A stretch of DNA of 64,000 nt, taken from Nocardioides sp. R-C-SC26 (GTDB lineage Bacteria > Actinomycetota > Actinomycetes > Propionibacteriales > Nocardioidaceae). Made by a program: the position numbers and the translations under genes. This document shows, one piece after another, positions 32,895-43,147 of the stretch. The stretch spans positions 306,363 through 370,362 of the forward strand of contig NZ_JAHRHK010000001.1 of NCBI RefSeq assembly GCF_021246465.1. The letters are read 5' to 3'. Positions within the stretch are counted from its first letter, which is position 1. Every line of letters begins with the position of its first letter. Below the pieces are notes generated by a model. It was not told the origin of the DNA, ran no database searches, and worked only from the letters and a program-made list of their open reading frames with translations.

Positions 32895-33835
32895 TGCGCG
32901 TCGTCTTCGCCGGTACACCGGAGGTCGCCGTCCCCGCGCTGGAGGCGATCCTCGCCTCCCGCCACGAACTGGTCGGCGTGGTCACCCGCCCGGACGCCCC
33001 CGCCGGGCGTGGCCGCAAGCTGCTCGCATCGCCGGTCGGCCAGCGCGCGGCCGAGCTCGGTGTCCCGGTGCTCAAGCCCGCGCACCCGCGCGACCCCGAG
33101 TTCCAGGCGGAGTTGGCGGCGCTCCGCCCCGACTGCTGCCCGGTCGTGGCCTACGGTGCGCTGCTGCCGCAGTCCGCGCTGGACCTCGTGCCCCACGGCT
33201 GGATCAACCTGCACTTCTCCTGCCTGCCCGCCTGGCGCGGTGCCGCACCGGTGCAGCGTTCGCTGTGGGCAGGCGACGAGGTCACCGGCGCGACGACGTT
33301 CCGGATCGTCAAGGAGCTGGACGCCGGACCGACGTTCGGGGTGATGACCGAGCGGATCCGCCCGACCGACACCTCCGGCGACCTGCTCGCGCGTCTCGCC
33401 GAAGGCGGCGCCGGGCTGCTGGTCGCGACTCTCGACGGCATCGAGGACGGCTCGTTGGAGGCCCGCGAGCAGCCCGAGGACGGCGTCAGCTTCGCCCCCA
33501 AGATCAACCCCGAGGACGGCGAGGTCGACTGGAGCGAGCCGGCTGTCGCCGTCGACCGTCGGATTCGCGCCTGCACCCCCGCGCCCGGCGCGTGGTCGAC
33601 GTTCGCGGGGGAGCGCATCAAGCTCGGCCCGGTCGAGGTCACCGACGACGTCCTGCCGCGCGGCGAGTTGCGGGTGGGCAAGCGGGACGTCCTGGTGGGC
33701 ACCGGCACCTCCGCCGTCCGGTTGGGCGAGGTCAAGGCGTTCGGAAAGAAGCAGATGGGCGCGGCCGACTGGGCCCGCGGGACGCGCGTCGAGTCCGGCG
33801 TGGTGTTCGGCGGACCGCTCGACGCGTCGCAGTGA
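32894..33835 (+). CDS. fmt: methionyl-tRNA formyltransferase
   Basis: Formylates Met-tRNA-fMet using 10-formyl-THF. The 313-residue protein has [19 protein letters not shown], the folate-binding and catalytic [16 protein letters not shown] (HxSxLPxxRG-type loop), the DAGP motif and the C-terminal tRNA-binding OB domain beginning [12 protein letters not shown] 32894 overlaps def by one base. The next gene starts 7 nt later. Confidence 0.97.
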   Translation: MRVVFAGTPEVAVPALEAILASRHELVGVVTRPDAPAGRGRKLLASPVGQRAAELGVPVLKPAHPRDPEFQAELAALRPDCCPVVAYGALLPQSALDLVPHGWINLHFSCLPAWRGAAPVQRSLWAGDEVTGATTFRIVKELDAGPTFGVMTERIRPTDTSGDLLARLAEGGAGLLVATLDGIEDGSLEAREQPEDGVSFAPKINPEDGEVDWSEPAVAVDRRIRACTPAPGAWSTFAGERIKLGPVEVTDDVLPRGELRVGKRDVLVGTGTSAVRLGEVKAFGKKQMGAADWARGTRVESGVVFGGPLDASQ

Positions 33836-33842
33836 GGGCAGC

Positions 33843-34271
33843 ATGACGTCCACGGCCGATCGGCCGGCCACTCCGGAGGACGTCGACGCGATCTGCGCCG
33901 ACCTGCCTGAGACCGAGTTGGGCACCTCGTGGGGGAACGTGCCGACGTGGAAGGTGCCGGCCGGGCCCAAGGGCAAGGGATTCGTGCTCTACCGCCCCGC
34001 GCGCGGAGACGCCGTCGATCCGACGACCGGGCAACCCTTCGACGATCTGCTGGTCATCATCACGCCGACGGAGGCGGAGAAGCGGGCTCTCGTCGAGGAT
34101 CCGGGTACCCCGTTCTTCACGATCGATCACTTCCGCAACTACGCCGCGGTGCTGGTGTCCCTCTCGCGTATCGGTGAGGTCGGCCGGGACGAGCTGGCCG
34201 AGATCATCACCGACGCGTGGGCGAAGTACGCCCCGAAGCGCCTGGTGCGGGCCCATCTCGGCGATGGCTGA
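33843..34271 (+). CDS. MmcQ/YjbR family protein
   Basis: 142-residue protein of the YjbR (CyaY-like fold) family, annotated as DNA-binding in general terms but of unknown role. Recognisable are the N-terminal DVDAICADLPETELGTSWGNVPTW segment and the C-terminal AEIITDAWAKYAPKRLV helix of the family. ATG 33843 starts 7 nt after fmt. Its stop overlaps the rsmB start by 8 nt, so it is a member of the def-fmt-yjbR-rsmB unit. Confidence 0.8.
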   Translation: MTSTADRPATPEDVDAICADLPETELGTSWGNVPTWKVPAGPKGKGFVLYRPARGDAVDPTTGQPFDDLLVIITPTEAEKRALVEDPGTPFFTIDHFRNYAAVLVSLSRIGEVGRDELAEIITDAWAKYAPKRLVRAHLGDG

Positions 34272-35661
34272 GCGTCGCGGCCAACGCCGCCGCCCGCCCA
34301 CCGGGGGAGGGCGCGGGCGTCCGGCCACCGTGGACGTGCCCCGGCTGGCGGCCTACCAGGTGCTGCGCACGGTCCGGGCCGACGACGCCTACGCCAACCT
34401 GGTGCTGCCGACCGTCATCGCCCACCACGCACTCGACCCGCGCGACGCGGGCTTCGTCACCGAACTGGCGTCCGGCACGCTGCGCTGGCGCGGCACCTAC
34501 GACGCCGTGCTGGGGCAGTGCGTGGACCGTCCGCTCAGCAAGGTCGCGGCGCCGGTGCTCGACGTGCTGCGACTCGGCGTGCACCAGTTGCTGGCGATGC
34601 GGGTACCGACCCACGCCGCGATCAGCACCTCGGTCGATCTGGCCCGCTCGGTCGCGAACCCCGGCGCGGCGGGTTTCGTGAACGCCGTGCTCCGCGCCGC
34701 CGCCGGCGACGACCTGGACGGCTGGATCGCCCGCCTGGCGCCGGATCCCGTACCGACCTCCACGCGCCACGAGGAGATCCGCTTCAGCCACCCGGGCTGG
34801 ATCGTGGAGGAGCTGCGGCGGGCCGTCGGTGCCGAGGAACTGCACGCCCTGCTGGCAGCTGACAATGTGCCGCCCGCCGTCACGCTGGTCGCCCGACCCG
34901 GCCGCGCCGAACGTGCCGAGCTGCCCGGAGAGCCCACGCCGTACTCGCCGTTCGGGGTGACCGCGGCCGGGGGTGCGCCCGGTGCCATCCCGGCGGTGGC
35001 CGAGGGGCGCGCGGGAGTCCAGGACGAGGGCTCCCAGCTGATCGCGATCGCCCTCGCCGAGGCCGAGGTCGACGGCCGCGACGAGCGCTGGGTCGACCTC
35101 TGCGCCGGACCAGGCGGCAAGGCTGCGCTGTTGGCGGCGCTCGCCGCGCGGCGCGGCGCGGCGGTGCTCGCCGTCGAACCGCAGCCGCATCGTGCACGTC
35201 TCGTCGAGCGGGCACTCGCCGGCAGCGACGGCGTGAGCGGTGTCGTGGTCGCCGACGGCCGGCACGTGCCGATCGCACCGGCTTCGGCCGATCGCGTCCT
35301 GGTCGACGCGCCCTGCACCGGTCTCGGTGCCCTGCGACGTCGTCCCGAGTCGCGGTGGCGCCGCCGCCCCGACGACCTCGTGGAGCTCGTGCTGTTGCAA
35401 CGCGCACTGCTGGGTGCCGCACTGGACGCCGTCCGACCCGGCGGGGTGGGGCTCTACTCCACGTGCTCGCCGGGCCTCGCGGGGGCCGGCGGAGTGGTGT
35501 CCTCGGTCGTCGAGGCTCGCGCCGACGTCGCGATCGAGGACGTCGCGGCGTTGCTGCCGCAGGTTCCCGACTGCGAGGGTCCGCTACCGGGCACCGTGCA
35601 GCTGTGGCCGCACCGGCACGGCACCGATGCGATGTTCCTCGCGCTGCTGCGGCGTTCCTGA
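34264..35661 (+). CDS. rsmB: 16S rRNA (cytosine-967-C5)-methyltransferase RsmB-like
   Basis: SAM-dependent RNA m5C methyltransferase. The 465-residue protein has a basic Arg-rich N-terminus, a NusB-like RNA-binding domain (VDVPRLAAYQVLRTVRADDAYANL … AGFVNAVLRA) and a Rossmann methyltransferase domain with WVDLCAGPGGKAALLAALAA, VLVDAPCTGLGALRRRPE (catalytic-site Cys) and YSTCSP (second Cys). ATG 34264 overlaps the YjbR gene. Fusion of NusB-like and MTase domains is the family standard. It is the last gene of the def unit and converges on the next, minus-strand gene. Confidence 0.93.
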   Translation: MAERRGQRRRPPTGGGRGRPATVDVPRLAAYQVLRTVRADDAYANLVLPTVIAHHALDPRDAGFVTELASGTLRWRGTYDAVLGQCVDRPLSKVAAPVLDVLRLGVHQLLAMRVPTHAAISTSVDLARSVANPGAAGFVNAVLRAAAGDDLDGWIARLAPDPVPTSTRHEEIRFSHPGWIVEELRRAVGAEELHALLAADNVPPAVTLVARPGRAERAELPGEPTPYSPFGVTAAGGAPGAIPAVAEGRAGVQDEGSQLIAIALAEAEVDGRDERWVDLCAGPGGKAALLAALAARRGAAVLAVEPQPHRARLVERALAGSDGVSGVVVADGRHVPIAPASADRVLVDAPCTGLGALRRRPESRWRRRPDDLVELVLLQRALLGAALDAVRPGGVGLYSTCSPGLAGAGGVVSSVVEARADVAIEDVAALLPQVPDCEGPLPGTVQLWPHRHGTDAMFLALLRRS

Positions 35662-35681
35662 CCGGACCGTCTCGGCGGAGC

Positions 35682-36188
35682 TCAGAGAGCCGGCGGCACG
35701 CCGTCGGCGGTGAGTCGCCGCAGGTTGCGCAGGAAGCGGCGGAACATCAGGTCGGTGATCGGCCGCGACACCGGCAGCATCACCTTCGAGGCGCCGCTCA
35801 GGCTCTGCCCGAGCGACCACGTCAGGTCGCATCCCGACGGTGTCGCGACGATCCGGTAGTCCTCCAGGAATGCGCCGAGCTGCTTGACGGAGGAGGAGTT
35901 GAAGCGGAACGCCATGTGGGCGCCGGGATCCCAGGCGAGGAACTCCTCGTCGCCGATGATGCCGCCGCGCATCGTGACCACGCGCGTCGTCCCGACGCCG
36001 AACGGCTGGGGGCTGGTGTACTCCACGTCGGTGATCACCGAAGCCCAGCGCGGCCAGGTGTCCGCTCGTTCGAGCACCTCCCAGGCCTGGGCCGGTGTGA
36101 TCGCCAGGCTCACGGTGTTGCTGAAACGGGCCGGGGCGCGGTCGAGCCAGTCCAGCTCGACGCGCTCACAGGGATACATCGTCGCCAT
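35682..36188 (-). CDS. SRPBCC (START/polyketide cyclase-like) protein
   Basis: 168-residue helix-grip protein that would bind a hydrophobic ligand. The fold starts at FSNTVSLAITPAQAWEVLERADTWPRWASVI, continues through GGIIGDEEFLAWDPGAHMAF, and ends in a long amphipathic C-terminal helix. It is one of three minus-strand genes and converges on rsmB (20-nt gap). On the minus strand TAGACT (36200-36195) stands 6 nt before the ATG, so the mRNA is probably leaderless. A KstR-type palindrome overlaps that -10. The ligand is unknown; a lipid or sterol is suggested only by the operator. Confidence 0.78.
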   Translation of the reverse strand: MATMYPCERVELDWLDRAPARFSNTVSLAITPAQAWEVLERADTWPRWASVITDVEYTSPQPFGVGTTRVVTMRGGIIGDEEFLAWDPGAHMAFRFNSSSVKQLGAFLEDYRIVATPSGCDLTWSLGQSLSGASKVMLPVSRPITDLMFRRFLRNLRRLTADGVPPAL

Positions 36189-36194
36189 GACCGG

Positions 36195-36212
36195 AGTCTA
36201 GAACGTGTTCTA
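36195..36212 (-). promoter_or_regulatory. KstR-like operator overlapping a leaderless -10
   Basis: TAGAACGTGTTCTA (36199-36212) matches the published KstR operator consensus TnnAACnnGTTnnA at every fixed position; extended arms CTAGAAC/GTTCTAG are symmetric. It overlaps the minus-strand -10 TAGACT (36200-36195). KstR is the TetR-family repressor of sterol/cholesterol catabolism in mycobacteria and rhodococci. Binding here would occlude the SRPBCC promoter. Confidence 0.6.
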
Positions 36213-36260
36213 GTGCCCGGGTGGCCGGTCGCGTCGCCGAGACGATCTGCCCCCAGGCGT

Positions 36261-36272
36261 TAGCGTGACGGC
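36261..36272 (+). promoter_or_regulatory. leaderless -10 for ligD polymerase gene
   Basis: TAGCGT (36261-36266) followed by exactly 6 nt and GTG 36273. No ribosome site is visible, so transcription probably begins at the start codon. Confidence 0.5.
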
Positions 36273-37277
36273 GTGGCCAGCAGCAGCCCTGCGATCGAGA
36301 TCGACGTCGACGACAAGGTGGTGCGCGTCAGCAACCCCGACCGGGTCTACTTCCCGCAGAGCGGCGCGACCAAGCTGGACCTGGTGGAGTACTACCTCGC
36401 CGTCGGCGAGGGGATCGTCAACGCGCTCGACGAACGACCATGCATGCTCCATCGGTTCCCGCGTGGCCTCGACGGTCCGAAGGTGCATCAGAAGCGGTTG
36501 CCTGCCGGCGCGCCGCCGTGGGTGGAGACCGTGCGTCTGCACTTCCCGCGCTGGAACCGCACCGCCGACGAACTCTGCGTCACCGAACGCGCCAGCGTCA
36601 TCTGGGCCGTACAGATGTCGACGGTCGAGTTCCACCCGTGGAACAGCCGTCGTGCCGACACCGAGAAACCCGACGAGTGGCGCATCGACCTGGATCCCGG
36701 TCCGGAGTCGGACTGGGCGCAGGTGCGCCGGGTCGCGGGGGTGGTCCACGAGCTGCTCGACGACTTGGGAGCGGTGGGCTACCCCAAGACGAGTGGCGGC
36801 AGCGGGTTGCACGTCTACGTACGCATCCCACCCGACCACGGCCACCGGGAGGTGCGTCGGGCGGCACTCGCCTTCGCGCGCGAGGTCGAGCGCCGCGCCC
36901 CGGACGACGTGACGACGGCGTGGTGGCGCAAGGACCGCGACCCCGGGCACCTCTTCGTCGACTACAACCAGAACGCCCGCGACCACACGATCGCGTGCGC
37001 CTACTCCGTCCGTGGCGTCCCGGAAGCACGGGTGTCCGCACCACTGGGGTGGGACGAGATCGATGACGCCGAGCCCGGCGACTTCACGATCTTCACCATG
37101 CCGGGCCGGTTCGCCGAGCTCGGCGACCTCCACCACGACATCGACGACCACGTGTTCTCGCTCGACGTGCTAAGGGGCTGGGCCGATCGCGATGAGCGCG
37201 ACGGCGCCGAGACCCCACCCGAGGACGCGGCACAGTCCGGCGACACCGAAGACGCGGCGGCGGCGGACGCCCCGTAG
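36273..37277 (+). CDS. stand-alone LigD polymerase/primase domain (NHEJ-type PolDom)
   Basis: AEP-superfamily polymerase homologous to the PolDom of ligase D, which fills gaps with NTPs during end joining. The 334-residue protein shows [23 protein letters not shown], the 5'-phosphate-binding HQKRLP region, the catalytic metal site IDLDPG (Asp about 139/141), [11 protein letters not shown] and [21 protein letters not shown]. Only the polymerase domain is present, without ligase or nuclease, and the C-terminal 30 residues are an acidic Glu/Asp/Ala tail. No ku gene is nearby. Such split PolDom genes are common in actinobacteria beside a separate ligD or ligC. Confidence 0.9.
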   Translation: MASSSPAIEIDVDDKVVRVSNPDRVYFPQSGATKLDLVEYYLAVGEGIVNALDERPCMLHRFPRGLDGPKVHQKRLPAGAPPWVETVRLHFPRWNRTADELCVTERASVIWAVQMSTVEFHPWNSRRADTEKPDEWRIDLDPGPESDWAQVRRVAGVVHELLDDLGAVGYPKTSGGSGLHVYVRIPPDHGHREVRRAALAFAREVERRAPDDVTTAWWRKDRDPGHLFVDYNQNARDHTIACAYSVRGVPEARVSAPLGWDEIDDAEPGDFTIFTMPGRFAELGDLHHDIDDHVFSLDVLRGWADRDERDGAETPPEDAAQSGDTEDAAAADAP

Positions 37278-37288
37278 CCTGCACCTCC
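37275..37288 (+). promoter_or_regulatory. leaderless -10 for rpe
   Basis: TAGCCT (37275-37280) includes the stop codon of the preceding gene and lies 8 nt before GTG 37289. Confidence 0.4.
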
Positions 37289-37954
37289 GTGGGCCACGTG
37301 CAGATCACCCCGAGCATCCTCAACGCCGATTTCGCGAACCTGAGTGCTGAAGTCGCCAGGATCGCCAGTGCGGACTGGGTGCATGTCGACGTGATGGACA
37401 ACCACTTCGTCCCGAACCTGACCTTCGGGCCGACGATGGTCGAGGCGCTGGCGCGCTCCACCGACATTCCGCTCGATGCGCACCTGATGATCGCCGACGT
37501 CGACCGGCACGCCGTCACCTATGCCGAGGCCGGATGCGGCTCGGTGACCTTCCACGTGGAGGCGGCCGCGGCCCCGGTCCGGCTCGCCCGTGAGATCCGC
37601 GCGGCGGGTGCTCGCGCCAGCATGGCGCTCAAGCCGGCGACACCGGTCGAGCCTTACGAGGACCTGCTGCCTGAACTGGACATGCTGCTGCTGATGACCG
37701 TCGAGCCCGGTTTCGGGGGCCAGAAGTTCCTCGACATGGTGCTGCCGAAGATCCGCCGCACCCGAGCGTTGATGGACAAGCACGGCGTGCAGACCTGGCT
37801 CCAGGTCGACGGCGGTGTCTCCCTGGAGACGATCGAGAGGTGCGCCGCTGCGGGCGCCGACGTCTTCGTAGCCGGCAGTGCGGTGTACTCCGCCGATGAC
37901 CCCGACGCGATGGTCGCCGACCTGCGCGCCCGCGCGGAGGCCGCCCGCGCCTGA
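37289..37954 (+). CDS. rpe: ribulose-phosphate 3-epimerase
   Basis: Interconverts ribulose-5-P and xylulose-5-P in the pentose phosphate pathway. The 221-residue TIM barrel has [13 protein letters not shown], the metal-site [17 protein letters not shown], the HVE strand, [12 protein letters not shown] and the phosphate-binding QVDGGV…[10 protein letters not shown]. Catalytic Asp residues at DVMD and VDGG are present. It precedes the rib operon, as in many actinobacteria, supplying the ribulose-5-P that RibB uses. The 405-nt gap after it holds an intergenic repeat and the FMN riboswitch. Confidence 0.96.
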   Translation: MGHVQITPSILNADFANLSAEVARIASADWVHVDVMDNHFVPNLTFGPTMVEALARSTDIPLDAHLMIADVDRHAVTYAEAGCGSVTFHVEAAAAPVRLAREIRAAGARASMALKPATPVEPYEDLLPELDMLLLMTVEPGFGGQKFLDMVLPKIRRTRALMDKHGVQTWLQVDGGVSLETIERCAAAGADVFVAGSAVYSADDPDAMVADLRARAEAARA

Positions 37955-37971
37955 GGCTCGGTCACCGCCTG

Positions 37972-38007
37972 GGTCGAGGAGCGAGCGCCAGGAAGCGTCT
38001 CGAAACG
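37972..38007. repeat. copy of a dispersed intergenic repeat (REP-like)
   Basis: The stretch begins GGTCGAGGAGCGAGCG and ends GCGTCTCGAAACG, an imperfect inverted repeat (TCGAG…CTCGA). I recall very similar 'GGTCGAGGAGC…GTCTCGAAACC' elements scattered between genes in Nocardioides-type genomes. Only this one intergenic copy is evident in the window. Confidence 0.4.
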
Positions 38008-38142
38008 CGGCGAGCCGAATTCGGGCCGCGATCGGCGACGCCTCAGAGCCCGATAGGCGATGCCGTCATCCGTCCACGGTGCGGGCAGCGTCGGATCGAC
38101 CGCTCCGGTGTGGCAGGCTTGTCCTCGACGAGCAATTCGCTC

Positions 38143-38268
38143 GCGTGCTCTGGGGTCGGTGTAATTCCGAGCCGGCGGTGAAAGTCCGCGACCCGGTGAC
38201 AGCCAGTCACCGGTTGATCAGGTGTGATTCCTGAACCGACGGTGAAAGTCCGGATGGGAAGCGCACGC
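38143..38268 (+). ncRNA. FMN riboswitch (RFN element)
   Basis: Closing stem P1 is GCGTGC (38143-38148) with GCACGC (38263-38268). Inside are the hallmark segments GGTGTAATTCCGAGCCGGCG, GTGAAAGTCCGCGA, a variable hairpin (CCGGTGAC…GTCACCGG), then CAGGTGTGATTCCTGAACCG and ACGGTGAAAGTCCGGATGGG. These match the RFN consensus in order. It precedes ribD by 92 nt. In that stretch GTCTCG and CGAGAC can pair just before the GAGGA ribosome site, which suggests control of translation, but a terminator switch cannot be excluded. Confidence 0.95.
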
Positions 38269-38359
38269 TGGTGGAACGCTCCGGTACGCGATCGACGTGC
38301 CGGCGATCCGCCGTCAGCCCCGGAGTCTCGCGAGCCCGAGACCACCGAGGACTGAGACC

Positions 38360-39439
38360 ATGTCGGTCAGCGCAGTAGAGCGGACGGCGATGCGCCGTGC
38401 CCTCGCGTTGGCGGCGACGCCCGGCGTCCCGGTCGGTCCGAACCCGCGGGTGGGCTGCGTGCTGCTCGACGACGAGGGGCGCACCGTCGCCGAGGGGCAT
38501 CACCGCGGTGCCGGAACCGCGCACGCCGAGGCCGACGCGCTCCAGCGTGCGGGCGCGGCTGCCCGCGGCACCACCGCCGTCGTCACCCTCGAACCGTGCA
38601 ATCACACCGGACGCACAGGGCCGTGCGCACAGGCGCTGATCCAGGCCGGCGTCCGGCGCGTCGTCTTCGCCCAGTCCGACCCGAACCCGGTGGCGTCCGG
38701 CGGGGGAGCGACCTTGCGGGCCGCCGGTCTCGAGGTGCTCGGTGGCATCGACGCCGAGGACGCCGGTGAGCTCAACCGGACCTGGACCTTCGCGATCGAG
38801 CAGGGCCGCCCGTTCGTCACGTGGAAGTTCGCCGCCACGCTCGACGGCCGCTCCGCCGCGGCCGACGGCAGCAGCCGCTGGATCACCAGCGCCGCCGCGC
38901 GACGTGACACCCACCGGCTTCGGGCGCTCTGCGACACCATGCTGGTCGGCACCGGCACGGTCGAGACCGACGATCCCCGGCTCACCGTCCGCGACGAGCA
39001 CGACGTGGACCTGCCGATCCAGCCGCTGCGCGCGGTGATGGGTCTACGCGACCTCGATCCCGGACGTCGCATCCTCGACGCGGCGGCCGACACGGTGCGC
39101 CTGCGCACCCGCGATCCGCGCGAGGCGCTTCGTCTCCTGCGCGAGCGCGATCGGCACCACGTCTTCCTCGAGGGTGGCCCTGCCCTGGCAGCGGCATTCC
39201 TCCGCGCCGGGCTGGTCGACGAGATCGTGGCCTACCTGGCGCCGACCCTGCTCGGGGCGGGGGCGTCGGCTGTCGGCGACTTCGGTGTCGCCACGATCGG
39301 CGACGCGTTCCGGCCGGAGGTCGTCGACGTGCACGTCCTGACCGCTGATCCCGAGCACAACGTCCGCTTCACCCTGCGCCCTGTCACATCCGCGTCGGGC
39401 CGTCCGGCCCCGCCATCCACCCATCGAGAGGAGCGCTGA
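38360..39439 (+). CDS. ribD: bifunctional diaminohydroxyphosphoribosylaminopyrimidine deaminase/reductase
   Basis: Second and third steps of riboflavin synthesis. The 359-residue protein has the zinc deaminase domain (GPNPRVGCVLLDD, HAEADAL, EPCNHTGRTGPC) and a C-terminal reductase domain (GRPFVTWKFAATLDGRSAAADG, SSRWITS, VFLEGGPALAAAFLRAGLVDE). ATG 38360 follows GAGGACTGAGACC. It opens the riboswitch-controlled operon ribD-ribE-ribBA-ribH, with 1-base overlaps at the first two junctions. Confidence 0.96.
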   Translation: MSVSAVERTAMRRALALAATPGVPVGPNPRVGCVLLDDEGRTVAEGHHRGAGTAHAEADALQRAGAAARGTTAVVTLEPCNHTGRTGPCAQALIQAGVRRVVFAQSDPNPVASGGGATLRAAGLEVLGGIDAEDAGELNRTWTFAIEQGRPFVTWKFAATLDGRSAAADGSSRWITSAAARRDTHRLRALCDTMLVGTGTVETDDPRLTVRDEHDVDLPIQPLRAVMGLRDLDPGRRILDAAADTVRLRTRDPREALRLLRERDRHHVFLEGGPALAAAFLRAGLVDEIVAYLAPTLLGAGASAVGDFGVATIGDAFRPEVVDVHVLTADPEHNVRFTLRPVTSASGRPAPPSTHREER

Positions 39440-40082
39440 TGTTCACCGGAATCGTCGAGGAGCTCGGCACCATCGAGGACGTCGAGGAGCAGGGCGACGC
39501 CGTCCGTCTCACCGTCGCAGCCTGCACGGTGCTCGAAGGCACCGGCCTCGGTGACTCGATCGCCGTCAACGGCTGCTGCCTCACCGTCGTGAGCAGCGAC
39601 GGCGCCCGCTGGACCGCCGACGTCATGCAGGAGACGCTCGACAAGACGAGCCTGGCCGGCGTCGCGCCCGGCGACCGGGTCAACCTGGAGCGCGCCGTCA
39701 CCGCGGAGAAGCGTCTCGGCGGCCACATCGTCCAAGGCCACGTCGATGGCGTGGGCCGGGTCGTGGCACGCCACCCGAGCGAGCACTGGGAGGTCGTCGA
39801 GATCGGACTGCCGGCGGCGCCTGACCTCGGGCGCTATCTCGTCGACAAGGGTTCGATCACCGTCGACGGCGTCAGTCTCACCGTCGTCGAGGCGCGGGCC
39901 GGCTCCTTCACGGTCAGCCTGATCCCCGAGACCCTCTCCCGCACCACGCTGGGCTCCCGTCAGCCCGGCGATGCGGTCAACCTCGAGGTCGACGTCCTCG
40001 CCAAACACGTCGAGAAGCTTCTCGCCGCACGACTCGACGTCGTGCCCCCTCAGTCCACGTCCCAGCAGGAAGGAAGCCGCTG

Positions 40083-40083
<1 letters not shown>
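39439..40083 (+). CDS. ribE: riboflavin synthase alpha subunit
   Basis: Dismutates two dimethylribityllumazine molecules to riboflavin. The 214-residue protein shows the two tandem lumazine-binding domains: [10 protein letters not shown] … NGCCLTV … [11 protein letters not shown], and the repeat with [12 protein letters not shown] … PETLSRTT. The C-terminal 25 residues are a polar tail. ATG 39439 shares one base with the ribD stop (TGATG), with GAGAGGAGCG as ribosome site. Confidence 0.96.
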
Positions 40084-41926
<1,843 letters not shown>

Positions 41927-41943
41927 CCCGGGACTCCCAGCAC

Positions 41944-41957
41944 TACCCTGGGTGCCC
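41944..41957 (+). promoter_or_regulatory. leaderless -10 for hisE
   Basis: TACCCT (41944-41949), 8 nt before GTG 41958. No ribosome site precedes the GTG, so hisE-hisG probably has a leaderless promoter. Confidence 0.4.
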
Positions 41958-42221
41958 GTGAAGACGTTCGAGGCGCTGTGGGCAGAGCTGTCCGAGAAGG
42001 CGCGTCTACGGCCCGAGGGCTCCGGCACGGTCGCGGCGCTGGACGCCGGGGTCCATGCGATCGGCAAGAAGCTCCTGGAGGAGGCCGCCGAGTCGTGGAT
42101 GGCCGCCGAGCACGAGGGCAAGGAGCGCACGGCGGAGGAGATCAGCCAGCTGCTGTACCACGCGCAGGTGCTCATGCTCGCCTCCGGACTCGACCTCGAC
42201 GACGTCTACGCCCACCTCTGA
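41958..42221 (+). CDS. hisE: phosphoribosyl-ATP pyrophosphatase
   Basis: Hydrolyses PR-ATP to PR-AMP, step 2 of histidine synthesis. The 87-residue all-helical protein has [20 protein letters not shown], the metal-binding [18 protein letters not shown] (EExxE) and [20 protein letters not shown] 41958 was chosen because it gives the family N-terminus; reading further upstream re-reads ribH. hisG follows after 34 nt, the standard actinobacterial hisE-hisG pair. The rest of the his genes are elsewhere. Confidence 0.94.
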   Translation: MKTFEALWAELSEKARLRPEGSGTVAALDAGVHAIGKKLLEEAAESWMAAEHEGKERTAEEISQLLYHAQVLMLASGLDLDDVYAHL

Positions 42222-42255
42222 TCCCGCCGGATCGCTCTTCTGATCGGACCTTCCG

Positions 42256-43125
42256 ATGACCACCCTTCCGACCGCCCCGATGCTGCGGATCGCTCTGCCC
42301 AACAAGGGATCCCTGGCACAGGCGGCCTCCGAGATCCTCCGCGAGTCCGGCTACCGGCAGCGAGAGGACTCCAAGCAGCTCGTGCTGTCCGACCCCGAGA
42401 ACGGCGTCGAGTTCTTCTACCTGCGCCCGCGCGACATCGCCCTGTACGTGGGGGAGGGCACCCTCGACGTCGGGATCACCGGCCGTGACCTCCTCCACGA
42501 CTCCGGTGCGACCGCAGCCGAGGTGCGCACGCTCGGCTTCGGGCGCAGCACCTTCTGGTTCGCCGGTCCGACGGGCCGCTTCTCCGATGTCACCGACCTC
42601 GAGGGTCAGCGCATCGCGACCTCCTACGTCGGCGTGGTCGAGGCCTACTTGCGCTCTCGCGGTGTCGAGGCGAGCGTCATCCGTCTCGACGGCGCCGTCG
42701 AGACCAGCATCCAGCTCGGCGTCGCGGACGCGATCGCCGATGTCGTCGAGACCGGCGCGACGCTGCGGCGGGCGGGCTTGGCGACCTTCGGAGAGCCGGT
42801 TCTCCAGAGCGAGGCGGTGCTCATCGCCCGCCCCGCCGTCGAGCTCCCGGACGCGTTCGAGGTGTTCAAGCGCCGCCTCGAGGGCGTCCTGGTCGCGCGC
42901 AGCTACGTGATGATGGACTACGACATCGCCGAGACCGACGTCGCCGCGGCGGTCGAGTTGACCCCCGGCATCGAGGGTCCCACCGTGTCGCCGCTGCGGC
43001 GTGAGGGCTGGGTCGCGGTCCGGGCGATGGTGCCGCGGGCAGGGGCCCAGCGACTGATGGACGAGCTCTACGACCTCGGTGCGCGCGGCATCCTGCTCAC
43101 CGACATCCACGCCTGCCGCCTCTGA
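42256..43125 (+). CDS. hisG: ATP phosphoribosyltransferase (long form)
   Basis: First committed step of histidine synthesis. The 289-residue protein is the hexameric long form: catalytic domains with RIALPNKGSLAQAA, the RDIALYVGEGTLDVGITGRDLL segment, the PRPP loop VETSIQLGVADAIADVVETGATL, and a C-terminal ACT-like regulatory domain (about 210-285) that binds histidine for feedback inhibition. Because the regulatory domain is present, no hisZ is required. ATG 42256 follows a weak purine stretch after hisE. Confidence 0.96.
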   Translation: MTTLPTAPMLRIALPNKGSLAQAASEILRESGYRQREDSKQLVLSDPENGVEFFYLRPRDIALYVGEGTLDVGITGRDLLHDSGATAAEVRTLGFGRSTFWFAGPTGRFSDVTDLEGQRIATSYVGVVEAYLRSRGVEASVIRLDGAVETSIQLGVADAIADVVETGATLRRAGLATFGEPVLQSEAVLIARPAVELPDAFEVFKRRLEGVLVARSYVMMDYDIAETDVAAAVELTPGIEGPTVSPLRREGWVAVRAMVPRAGAQRLMDELYDLGARGILLTDIHACRL

Positions 43126-43147
43126 CGCGACTGCGATCGGACCACCG

